Of a DNA stretch of 6,096 nt, positions 1 to 5,277 are shown piece by piece (position 1 is the stretch's first letter; the number at the start of each line of letters is the position of its first letter). Source of the stretch: Ilumatobacteraceae bacterium (GTDB taxonomy: Bacteria; Actinomycetota; Acidimicrobiia; Acidimicrobiales; Ilumatobacteraceae); assembly GCA_023254985.1 (NCBI GenBank), contig JALRJT010000079.1:1-6096 (forward strand), given 5' to 3'. Under the pieces are notes generated by a model. The model made no database searches and had not been told where the DNA came from. It worked only from the letters and a program-made list of their open reading frames with translations. The position numbers and the translations under genes are program-made.

Positions 1-332
1 ATCCGTACAGCGCGCTGCCGATCGCGGGCAAGACCGGCACGGCGCAAGGCTTGAACAACTTGCCGTGGAATGACTCGTCGGCATTCGGGGCATTCAGCTT
101 GAGCCCGCAGCATCCATACTCGGCGTTTGCCTATCTCGAAAAGGCGGGCTTCGGGTCACAAGGGGCAGCGCCAGTCGTCAAGTGTGTGTACTTCGCCATC
201 TCTGGTCGATACAAGATGGATTCCGTGGAAGTCGCTGAACCACTCAACGTCTCTGGAACGTTTGCCGCACCTCCGGTCGGGTTGCGTAATCCGACATGTC
301 TCGCGGGTGGACGATCGGACAGTAGGGACTGA
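1..332 (+). CDS. mrdA: Penicillin-binding protein 2 (class B PBP), C-terminal fragment
   Basis: This is the 3' end of a peptidoglycan D,D-transpeptidase; the gene starts upstream of the window. The reading frame begins at base 3 and gives 109 residues before the TGA at 330-332. The fragment opens with PYSALPIAGKTGTAQG, which holds the KTG(T) triad of the penicillin-binding transpeptidase fold at bases 30-38. The catalytic SxxK and SxN motifs lie outside the window. The stretch YLEKAGFGSQGAAPVVK is typical of the end of actinobacterial PBP2 proteins. A short Pro/Ser-rich tail of about 35 residues follows. The stop overlaps the ATG of rodA by one base (TGATG), and the rodA ribosome binding site lies inside this gene, so the two are probably translationally coupled. 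Pairing with RodA supports the elongasome enzyme PBP2 rather than the divisome enzyme FtsI, though the fragment alone cannot exclude another class B PBP. Confidence 0.85.
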   Translation, partial: PYSALPIAGKTGTAQGLNNLPWNDSSAFGAFSLSPQHPYSAFAYLEKAGFGSQGAAPVVKCVYFAISGRYKMDSVEVAEPLNVSGTFAAPPVGLRNPTCLAGGRSDSRD

Positions 333-1501
333 TGTCGTCGACCTTCGAACGTTTTCGACCGATCAGCTCCCGGCGCAATCCGACGGTGACGGGAAGTTAC
401 TCGGACCCCATTCGCAACATTGACTGGGTGCTGATGGGCTCGGTGATCTCGCTTGTCGTCATCGGACTGTTCACAGTGTTTTCTGCAACTTATCGTCGTC
501 TCGCTGAGCAGGGATTTGACCCGTACGTCTACACGCAACGTCAGGCGATCTTTGTCGTCGTGGCGGGGGTCGTACTCGCGCTTGTGATGACGATTGGTCA
601 CGACTGGTTCCGAACACAAAGCGGGTTCTTCTTCGGGGGAGTCATCGTGCTCTTGGTACTCGTGCTCGCAACTGGCGCGGTGACGGGTGGTGCCCGACTT
701 GCGTTCGACCTCGGACCGATCTCGATTCAGCCAGCTGAGCTCGCTAAGCCTGCCGTGCTCCTCGTGGTCGTCGGGTATCTGAGCGAGGCTACGACTGAGC
801 GCATCGATTGGCATCACTTCGTGATGACGATCTACATCGTGATGGTCCCCGTGGGTCTCGTGCTCGCACAACCCGACCTTGGATCTGCTTCGGTGATCGT
901 CGCCGGCGTCGCCGGTGTGCTCTTCATCGCTGGTGCACGACGAAGGTACATGGCGCTCATCGCGAGTTTGTCTGCGGCGACCATCGCCGTGACGTTTGTC
1001 TTGTTCCCGTATCAGCTTCGTCGGTTCGACGCCTGGATCAACCAGAACTCCTACGACAAGGATCTCGAAAAGATCGTGCTGCAAGTGCGCTTCGCAAAGC
1101 GCGCCGTGTCGACCGGTGGACTTTTTGGCAAGGGCTACCTCGACGGTCCCCTCACGAACGGTAAGTACATCCCGGTGCAATTCACTGACTTCCCGTTCTC
1201 GGCAATTGGTGAGCAATTCGGTGCACTGGGCGGAGCGGTCGTGCTCGTGCTGTTCGCAGTGGTGTTGTGGCGTGTCTGGCGTATTGCTCAGATGGCCCGC
1301 GATCGGTTCGGGTACTTCCTCGTGACGGGTATCTTCACCATCCTCATGTGGCAGGTGTTCCAGAACATTGGAATGAGCATGGGGGTGACCCCGGTGAGCG
1401 GCCTCCCGTTGCCATTCATCTCCTATGGGGGATCCCACCTCGTGTCGAGCGCCATCCTGGTCGGGCTGGTGCAAAGCGTGCACATGCGCCGCCTGCGCTA
1501 G
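332..1501 (+). CDS. rodA: RodA, SEDS-family peptidoglycan glycosyltransferase
   Basis: RodA polymerises lipid II into glycan strands during lateral wall growth, in complex with PBP2, in the cytoplasmic membrane. The protein has 389 residues, a normal family length. A basic cytoplasmic N-terminus of about 30 residues precedes roughly ten hydrophobic segments (first about 33-53, last about 362-385). Visible SEDS signatures are QPAELAKPA (133-141), QPDLGSA (180-186), the loop block STGGLFGKG (260-268), FTDFPFSAIGEQFG (284-297) and PVSGLPLPFISYGGS (354-368). Asp286 in the FTDF block aligns with the essential catalytic aspartate of the family (Asp262 in E. coli RodA). The ATG at 332 overlaps the PBP2 stop and has AGGGA at 324-328 with a short 3-base spacer. 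The adjacent PBP2 favours RodA over FtsW. Nothing looks broken. Confidence 0.95.
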   Translation: MSSTFERFRPISSRRNPTVTGSYSDPIRNIDWVLMGSVISLVVIGLFTVFSATYRRLAEQGFDPYVYTQRQAIFVVVAGVVLALVMTIGHDWFRTQSGFFFGGVIVLLVLVLATGAVTGGARLAFDLGPISIQPAELAKPAVLLVVVGYLSEATTERIDWHHFVMTIYIVMVPVGLVLAQPDLGSASVIVAGVAGVLFIAGARRRYMALIASLSAATIAVTFVLFPYQLRRFDAWINQNSYDKDLEKIVLQVRFAKRAVSTGGLFGKGYLDGPLTNGKYIPVQFTDFPFSAIGEQFGALGGAVVLVLFAVVLWRVWRIAQMARDRFGYFLVTGIFTILMWQVFQNIGMSMGVTPVSGLPLPFISYGGSHLVSSAILVGLVQSVHMRRLR

Positions 1502-1716
1502 GGGAAAAAGGTCCGGCAAAGAGCCCATCTGGGCTGCCCCGCGCAGGTAGCCTGAGGGGCACGGACGGGCAGTCGCCCTTCCAAAGGTCGATATCGCGAC
1601 TGCGACCCGGCCGATGAGATTCCCCCGAGTCCGTCGGCGAGGTGCGCGAGCGCGACGGCTGCGAGCGCGGATTGATTCCCGCGCATGCTGCTGAAATACA
1701 CGAAACGAGCAGGAAA
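1502..1716. other. Non-coding gap between rodA and RNase E/G, with small stem-loops
   Basis: About 215 bases without a supportable gene. Three short inverted repeats can be drawn on the plus strand. They are GGC+AGCCC/GGGCT+GCC at 1515-1538 (loop ATCT, four-base bulge), GGGC-AGTC-GCCC at 1567-1578, and GGTCG/CGACC at 1586-1607. None has a downstream T-run, so no standard intrinsic terminator is present. A 9-bp direct repeat GCGAGCGCG occurs at 1646-1654 and 1661-1669. A weak promoter-like pair, TTGATT at 1672-1677 and AATACA at 1695-1700 with a 17-base spacer, would place the transcript start just ahead of the ATG at 1717. It matches the consensus poorly. The gap may be a 5' leader for the RNase gene or simply intergenic DNA. 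Confidence 0.5.
1672..1700 (+). promoter_or_regulatory. Weak candidate promoter for RNase E/G
   Basis: TTGATT (4 of 6 to the -35 consensus) is followed after 17 bases by AATACA (3 of 6 to the -10 consensus). The predicted start near 1707 leaves a leader of about ten bases before the ATG at 1717. The match is weak and could be chance. Transcription could equally read through from rodA. Confidence 0.18.
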
Positions 1717-3414
1717 ATGAGTGAAGTCAACGCTGGGGCCTCCGGCCCTGAGCAGTCCGCAGGTGGCAATTCCCCAGCAAAGAAGCGTCGCCGGGGTCGT
1801 CGCGGAGGCAAGAACCGTAATCGCAATCGCCAATCGGCCGGCGCGTCGTCGGCCGTCCCGATGGAGCTCCCCGATCCGCCTCGCGAGGGAAAGATGGTCA
1901 GTGCGCAGGCGGCAAGCGAGGCGCTTGTGCGCAAACCGCAGATCGGCGACACTCGTCCAGCTCCTGCGATGGCGCCAAAACCAGAGGCAGCCAAGCCAGC
2001 CGCGGACACGCCCAAGAGCAAGTCACGGCGTGGTGGTCGTCGCGGCGGTCGTAACCGGCGCCGCACTGGTGGCTCGGACCAGATGGCTGGGTCGGATGCC
2101 GAGTTGATCGAGCGTCGCAAGGGAAAGGAGCGCAACGGCAAGGCCGTTGGTCGCTACATGATGTGCGTCCAGGTGCGCGATGAATTCACTCAAGTCGCAA
2201 TGCTCGAGGGTCGTTCGCTCATCGAGCACTACGTCTCTCGCCCTGCCGATGATGAAACCCAGATCCACGGCAATATCTACCTCGGTCGGGTGCAGAACGT
2301 GCTCCCCGGTATGGAGGCGGCGTTCGTCGACATCGGTACCCAGAAGAACGCCGTGCTCTATCGCGGTGACGTGCAGTTTGACAAAGACGATGTCGTCGAG
2401 CAGGGACCAGACCCGCGCATCGAGCAGGTTCTCAAGTCACGCCAGTTGATCCTTTGTCAGGTGACGAAGAATCCGATCGGTGCCAAGGGTGGTCGACTGA
2501 CCCAGGAAGTGTCGTTGCCCGGACGGTTCGTCGTGTTGATTCCCGACTCCCGCACGTATGGCATTTCCAAGCGCCTGCCCGATGGGGAGCGTCGTCGACT
2601 GCGCAGCATCCTCGATCGCATCAAGCCAGAAGAGCACGGCATCATCGTGCGCACGGCCGCGGAGAACGCAACCGAGCACGAACTGACGACCGACCTCACC
2701 CGACTCCTCGAGCAGTGGGCCACGATTCGCGAAGCCGCGACGAAAGCCAACTCGCCGACGTTGCTGTACCGCGAACCACCCCTTGCGGTGCGTGTGATCC
2801 GAGAGGAGTTCTCGAGTGAGTACCGAGGAATCGTCATCGACGATCGCAAGCTCTACAACGAGGTGCGCGACTACATCCAGGCATTCAACCCCGAGTTCGC
2901 CGACCGCGTCGAGTACTACGACCAGTCGGCCGAGGGGCTTGCGCTCTTCGAGCAACACCGGGTGCACGAACAGCTCCGCAAGGCACTTGACAAGAAGGTC
3001 TGGTTGCCGTCGGGTGGATCGCTCATCATCGAGCACACCGAGGCACTCACGGTCATCGACGTGAACACCGGCAAGAACGTGGGTAAGTCAAATCTCGAAG
3101 AGACCGTCTTCCACAACAACCTTGAGGCCGCCGATGAGATCGCTCGTCAGCTGCGTCTGCGAGACATCGGTGGCATCATCGTCATCGACTTCATCGACAT
3201 GGAGGTTCGCGAGAACCGTCGCCGCGTCCTCGAGGCGTTCAAAGACGCCCTCGCGCGTGACAAGACCCGCACCCAGGTGTTCGAGATTTCCGAGCTCGGC
3301 CTCGTCGAGATGACCCGCAAGCGCATCGGGGAGGGGTTGCTCACCAACTTCGCCGACCCGTGCGTGGTCTGTGAGGGCCGCGGGGTCACCCTCGATTTGT
3401 CGATGTTGGACTAG
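1717..3414 (+). CDS. rne: Ribonuclease E/G family endoribonuclease
   Basis: A single-strand-specific endoribonuclease for mRNA decay and rRNA/tRNA processing, 565 residues from the ATG at 1717. Residues 1-150 look disordered and carry two Arg/Gly-rich basic blocks (about 22-38 and 100-116). The catalytic part follows: an S1 RNA-binding domain from about 183 (GNIYLGRVQNVLPGMEAAFVDIG), then the RNase H-like and DNase I-like regions. The metal-binding aspartates are Asp448 in VIDVNTG and Asp491 in IIVIDFIDM. They are 43 residues apart, as Asp303 and Asp346 are in E. coli RNase E. The Zn-link CVVC sits at 549-552. The protein ends about 13 residues later, so the long C-terminal degradosome scaffold of E. 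coli RNase E is absent. The start is uncertain. AGGA at 1711-1714 is very close to the ATG, an in-frame GTG at 1642 lacks a ribosome site, and ATG 1894 has GAGGGA ahead but would drop the first basic block. Actinobacterial genomes typically place this gene before rplU-rpmA. Confidence 0.93.
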   Translation: MSEVNAGASGPEQSAGGNSPAKKRRRGRRGGKNRNRNRQSAGASSAVPMELPDPPREGKMVSAQAASEALVRKPQIGDTRPAPAMAPKPEAAKPAADTPKSKSRRGGRRGGRNRRRTGGSDQMAGSDAELIERRKGKERNGKAVGRYMMCVQVRDEFTQVAMLEGRSLIEHYVSRPADDETQIHGNIYLGRVQNVLPGMEAAFVDIGTQKNAVLYRGDVQFDKDDVVEQGPDPRIEQVLKSRQLILCQVTKNPIGAKGGRLTQEVSLPGRFVVLIPDSRTYGISKRLPDGERRRLRSILDRIKPEEHGIIVRTAAENATEHELTTDLTRLLEQWATIREAATKANSPTLLYREPPLAVRVIREEFSSEYRGIVIDDRKLYNEVRDYIQAFNPEFADRVEYYDQSAEGLALFEQHRVHEQLRKALDKKVWLPSGGSLIIEHTEALTVIDVNTGKNVGKSNLEETVFHNNLEAADEIARQLRLRDIGGIIVIDFIDMEVRENRRRVLEAFKDALARDKTRTQVFEISELGLVEMTRKRIGEGLLTNFADPCVVCEGRGVTLDLSMLD

Positions 3415-3423
3415 TTCGCAAGC

Positions 3424-3454
3424 GCCGAGTGCTGGTTGGAGAGCCAGAATCGGC
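3424..3454 (+). promoter_or_regulatory. Two-part stem-loop in the rplU leader
   Basis: An outer stem GCCGA (3424-3428) pairs with TCGGC (3450-3454). A small internal loop (GTG against AA) separates it from an inner stem CTGG (3432-3435) pairing with CCAG (3444-3447), extendable by one T-G wobble. The loop is about six bases. It starts ten bases after the RNase stop and ends 12 bases before the rplU ribosome binding site. There is no T-run after it. It could be an RNase processing site, an autoregulatory r-protein leader element, or a weak terminator. An alternative pairing GTGC (3429-3432) with GCAC (3453-3456) exists. Confidence 0.4.
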
Positions 3455-3476
3455 ACGGATAGAGTAAAGGACCGCT

Positions 3477-3788
3477 ATGTACGCAGTGATCGCAACCGGA
3501 GGCAAGCAAGAGAAGGTGACCAAGGGCCAACAGGTCCAGGTCGAACTTTTGGGTGCCGAAGCAGGCTCCGAGGTGAAGTTCACCCCGGTGCTCGTCGTCG
3601 ACGGCTCGACCGTGTTGTCGACCAAGACCGAGTTGTCGAAGGCAACCGTGACCGCCAAGGTCATCGGCCAGGCCGCAGGTCCGAAGGTCGACGGCTTCAC
3701 CTACAAGCGTCGCACCAACCAGCGCCGACGCTTCGGTCATCGCCAGAAGTACTCGCTCATCGAAATCACGTCCATCGCGAAAGGCTGA
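3477..3788 (+). CDS. rplU: Large-subunit ribosomal protein bL21
   Basis: bL21 is a primary 23S rRNA-binding protein of the 50S subunit. The 103 residues equal the length of the E. coli protein. The N-terminus MYAVIATGGKQEKVTKGQ is the family signature. The C-terminus carries the basic rRNA-binding segment YKRRTNQRRRFGHRQKY (about residues 77-93) and ends ITSIAKG. The start is secure: the protein begins at the canonical Met-Tyr-Ala and has AAAGGA at 3466-3471, five bases ahead of the ATG. A stem-loop lies in the 62-base gap after the RNase gene. rpmA follows after three bases, so the two are cotranscribed. Confidence 0.98.
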   Translation: MYAVIATGGKQEKVTKGQQVQVELLGAEAGSEVKFTPVLVVDGSTVLSTKTELSKATVTAKVIGQAAGPKVDGFTYKRRTNQRRRFGHRQKYSLIEITSIAKG

Positions 3789-3791
3789 ACC

Positions 3792-4046
3792 ATGTCAAAG
3801 ACCAAGGGTGGCGGCTCAACCAAGAACGGCCGCGATTCAAATGCACAGCGTCTCGGTGTGAAGGTGTTCGACGGCACGTCGATCACCGCAGGAACGATTC
3901 TGATTCGTCAGCGTGGCACCAAGGTTCACCCTGGCAAGAACGTCGGTCGTGGCAAGGACGACACCTTGTTCGCACTTGCTGCGGGCAACGTGAAGTTCGG
4001 CGAGCGTCGTGGCCGCAAGGTCGTCGACGTTCTTCCGTCGGCCTGA
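3792..4046 (+). CDS. rpmA: Large-subunit ribosomal protein bL27
   Basis: bL27 sits by the peptidyl-transferase centre of the 50S subunit, with its N-terminal tail reaching towards the tRNA ends. The 84 residues cover the whole family: the tail MSKTKGGGSTKNGRDS, then RLGVKVF, then ITAGTILIRQRGTKVHPG (about 31-48), then NVGRGKDDTLFAL. The start directly gives the mature-type tail, with no N-terminal extension of the kind cleaved by Prp protease in Firmicutes. Its ribosome site AAAGG (3780-3784) lies inside the end of rplU, seven bases before the ATG. In most actinobacteria obg comes next. Here the next gene is convergent and on the other strand, with its stop only 25 bases away, so the rplU-rpmA transcript must end at or inside that gene. 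Confidence 0.98.
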   Translation: MSKTKGGGSTKNGRDSNAQRLGVKVFDGTSITAGTILIRQRGTKVHPGKNVGRGKDDTLFALAAGNVKFGERRGRKVVDVLPSA

Positions 4047-4062
4047 CGACTTTCTTCCTCTG

Positions 4063-4101
4063 CGTCACCGCCTAGGTGACGTCGATTCCCTTCGGGAGTC
4101 G
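4063..4101 (+). terminator. Tandem stem-loops at the rpmA/dgt convergent junction
   Basis: Two hairpins follow one another with one base between them. The first is CGTCACC (4063-4069), loop GCCTA, GGTGACG (4075-4081): seven perfect pairs, with the stop codon of the minus-strand gene in the loop. The second is CGATTCCC (4083-4090), loop TTC, GGGAGTCG (4094-4101): eight pairs, one of them T-G, lying inside the last codons of that gene. They begin 16 bases after the rpmA stop. No clear T-run follows on either strand, so this would be a T-poor terminator or 3'-end protecting structure. The sequence shows the structure; the role is inferred from position. Confidence 0.55.
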
Positions 4102-5217
4102 TGCTTCATCAAATCCGAGTAATGCCAGACCCTGTCGGCATGCGTACCGGTCGGTCATTCCGCCCACGAATCCCACCGCATCGTGGAACGCGTCATCGCT
4201 GCGTACTGGTGCGATGCGGGTGTGCGACGGAGATCCACCGAGCATGAGCTCTGGATGCGAGGCGTAGTGCTCGACGAGTGCGCGCAGGAGATCGATCACC
4301 GACTTTGCTTGTGCCCGGGAGGCATCGCGCATGTAGATGTTGTCGTAGTTGAACTGGCGAAACGCGGCGAGGGCTTCGGCTTCGTTCGGTTGCATGCCGA
4401 TGCGACCGGTCTCGTGAGTCGCTCGAATCATGCTGGTGATGAAGGCGCGTAGCTGTGACGAACGCGTCGTGCCACATGCACCGCGGACGAGATCGGGGAG
4501 TGCCACGGGGGTGACGAGACCCGCAGCAACGGCATCTTCGAAGTCGTGGCAGACATACGCGATGCGATCTGCCCAGGAGACGACTTCGCCTTCTGGTGTC
4601 ATCGGTGCGGGTCGTGACCACGAGTGGTTGCGAATTCCGTCGAGCGTTTCGGTGCACAAGTTGAGCGGTGAAAGGGTGACGTCTGCTCCCCATGTTGCGT
4701 GATCGAATCCTCCCGGCACGTAGGGAGAGAGCGCATCTTCGCTTGCGTGTCCACCAGGTCCGTGTCCGCAGTCGTGGCCGAGCGCGATCGCCTCGGTGAG
4801 CGCAACGTTGAGGCCGAGCGCCCGCGCGACCGAAGATGCAACTTGGGCGACTTCGAGCGCGTGGGTGAGTCGCGTGCGCTGATGATCTTGTGGGAAGACG
4901 AACACCTGGGTCTTTCCCGCGAGTCGGCGAAAGGCCGATGCGTGGAGAATCCGGTCGCGATCCCGCTCGAAGCACGTGCGATAGGGGTCGGCTTCCTCTT
5001 CAACCGCACGATTCCCGGCGCCGATTGCGACCGTTGCGTGCGGGGCGAGAGTCGTCGCCTCGACCTCTTCTCGCTCGTGGCGCGTACGAACGTCGGTCGT
5101 GCCGGTGCCCGCCCAGGAGTCCGCGTGGGCGAAGCGGATTGGATGGTCGCTCGCATCGAAGCCCTTCATCGTGGACGCCCATTGTGTGGTGCGTTCCGTC
5201 GAGTGTCCATCAGGCAT
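4072..5217 (-). CDS. dgt: dGTPase-like HD-domain dNTP triphosphohydrolase
   Basis: The family cleaves dNTPs to deoxynucleosides and tripolyphosphate in the cytoplasm. The 381 residues fit the short Dgt type. The conserved core starts near residue 69 with NRAVEEEADPYRTCFERDRD and the ASAFRRLAGKTQVF segment. The HD metal site is complete: His119 (RLTHALEVAQ), His148-Asp149 (ALGHDCGH) and Asp217 (WADRIAYVCHD). Extra active-site candidates are His152, His157 and Glu160. The C-terminal GGMTDRYAC (352-360) is the usual AGMTDRYA motif. Oddities: HDCGHGPGGHASE replaces the common HDxGHxPFGHxGE, and GGFDHATWG replaces the typical GFxxNAQ region, so substrate preference may differ. The start is uncertain. 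ATG at 5217 lacks a clear ribosome site and an in-frame ATG at 5169 (residue 17) is an alternative; either leaves an unconserved N-terminal extension. The gene sits antisense inside the rpmA-obg interval. The family call is firm; the substrate is not established. Confidence 0.88.
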   Translation of the reverse strand: MPDGHSTERTTQWASTMKGFDASDHPIRFAHADSWAGTGTTDVRTRHEREEVEATTLAPHATVAIGAGNRAVEEEADPYRTCFERDRDRILHASAFRRLAGKTQVFVFPQDHQRTRLTHALEVAQVASSVARALGLNVALTEAIALGHDCGHGPGGHASEDALSPYVPGGFDHATWGADVTLSPLNLCTETLDGIRNHSWSRPAPMTPEGEVVSWADRIAYVCHDFEDAVAAGLVTPVALPDLVRGACGTTRSSQLRAFITSMIRATHETGRIGMQPNEAEALAAFRQFNYDNIYMRDASRAQAKSVIDLLRALVEHYASHPELMLGGSPSHTRIAPVRSDDAFHDAVGFVGGMTDRYACRQGLALLGFDEARLPKGIDVT

Positions 5218-5277
5218 ACGACAACGATACGCACCCCGTATCTCACGGATGGGTCAGCCGTAGCATGGAAACCCCCT
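5218..5277. promoter_or_regulatory. Divergent dgt–obg intergenic region
   Basis: This 60-base gap must hold the transcription start signals for both divergent genes if each start codon is right. I could not assign convincing -35/-10 pairs. TAGCAT at 5261-5266 resembles a -10 box for obg but has no good -35 partner and would leave a leader of only a few bases. The most regular element is the dyad at 5226-5242, listed separately. Confidence 0.45.
5226..5242. repeat. Perfect 6-bp inverted repeat between dgt and obg
   Basis: GATACG (5226-5231), spacer CACCC, CGTATC (5237-5242). It is centred 17 bases upstream of the dgt start codon and about 44 bases upstream of the obg start. This position suits an operator affecting either promoter. 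In a minus-strand transcript it could form a hairpin with GGGTG in the loop close to the dgt start. No repressor gene is in the window to match it. Confidence 0.4.

Noticed and set aside
131..1528. A 465-codon open frame on the minus strand opposite PBP2/rodA
   Set aside because: It is a shadow of rodA. Its product is a His/Asp/Arg-rich low-complexity string with no fold, while the plus strand encodes a textbook RodA.
1642..1716. GTG at 1642 as the start of the RNase gene
   Set aside because: It has no ribosome site, and the 25 added residues look like translated intergenic DNA. The ATG at 1717 is more likely, though not certain.
1416..2141. A 241-codon minus-strand open frame spanning the rodA–RNase gap
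   Set aside because: Most of it is antisense to two real genes. The Arg/Pro/Ser-rich product has no recognisable motif, as expected from reversed GC-rich codons.
2437..3036. A 199-codon minus-strand open frame opposite the RNase gene
   Set aside because: It is fully antisense to the conserved catalytic core of RNase E/G and has no family resemblance.
3436..3465. Promoter-like TTGGAG – 18 bases – TAGAGT before rplU
   Set aside because: The predicted transcript start (about 3472) falls after the AAAGGA ribosome site, which would make that good site useless. The pair is probably chance.
4193..4975. A 260-codon minus-strand open frame inside the dgt gene
   Set aside because: It is the same strand in a shifted frame. 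The product is Arg/Ser/His-rich without motifs, whereas the main frame carries a complete HD phosphohydrolase.
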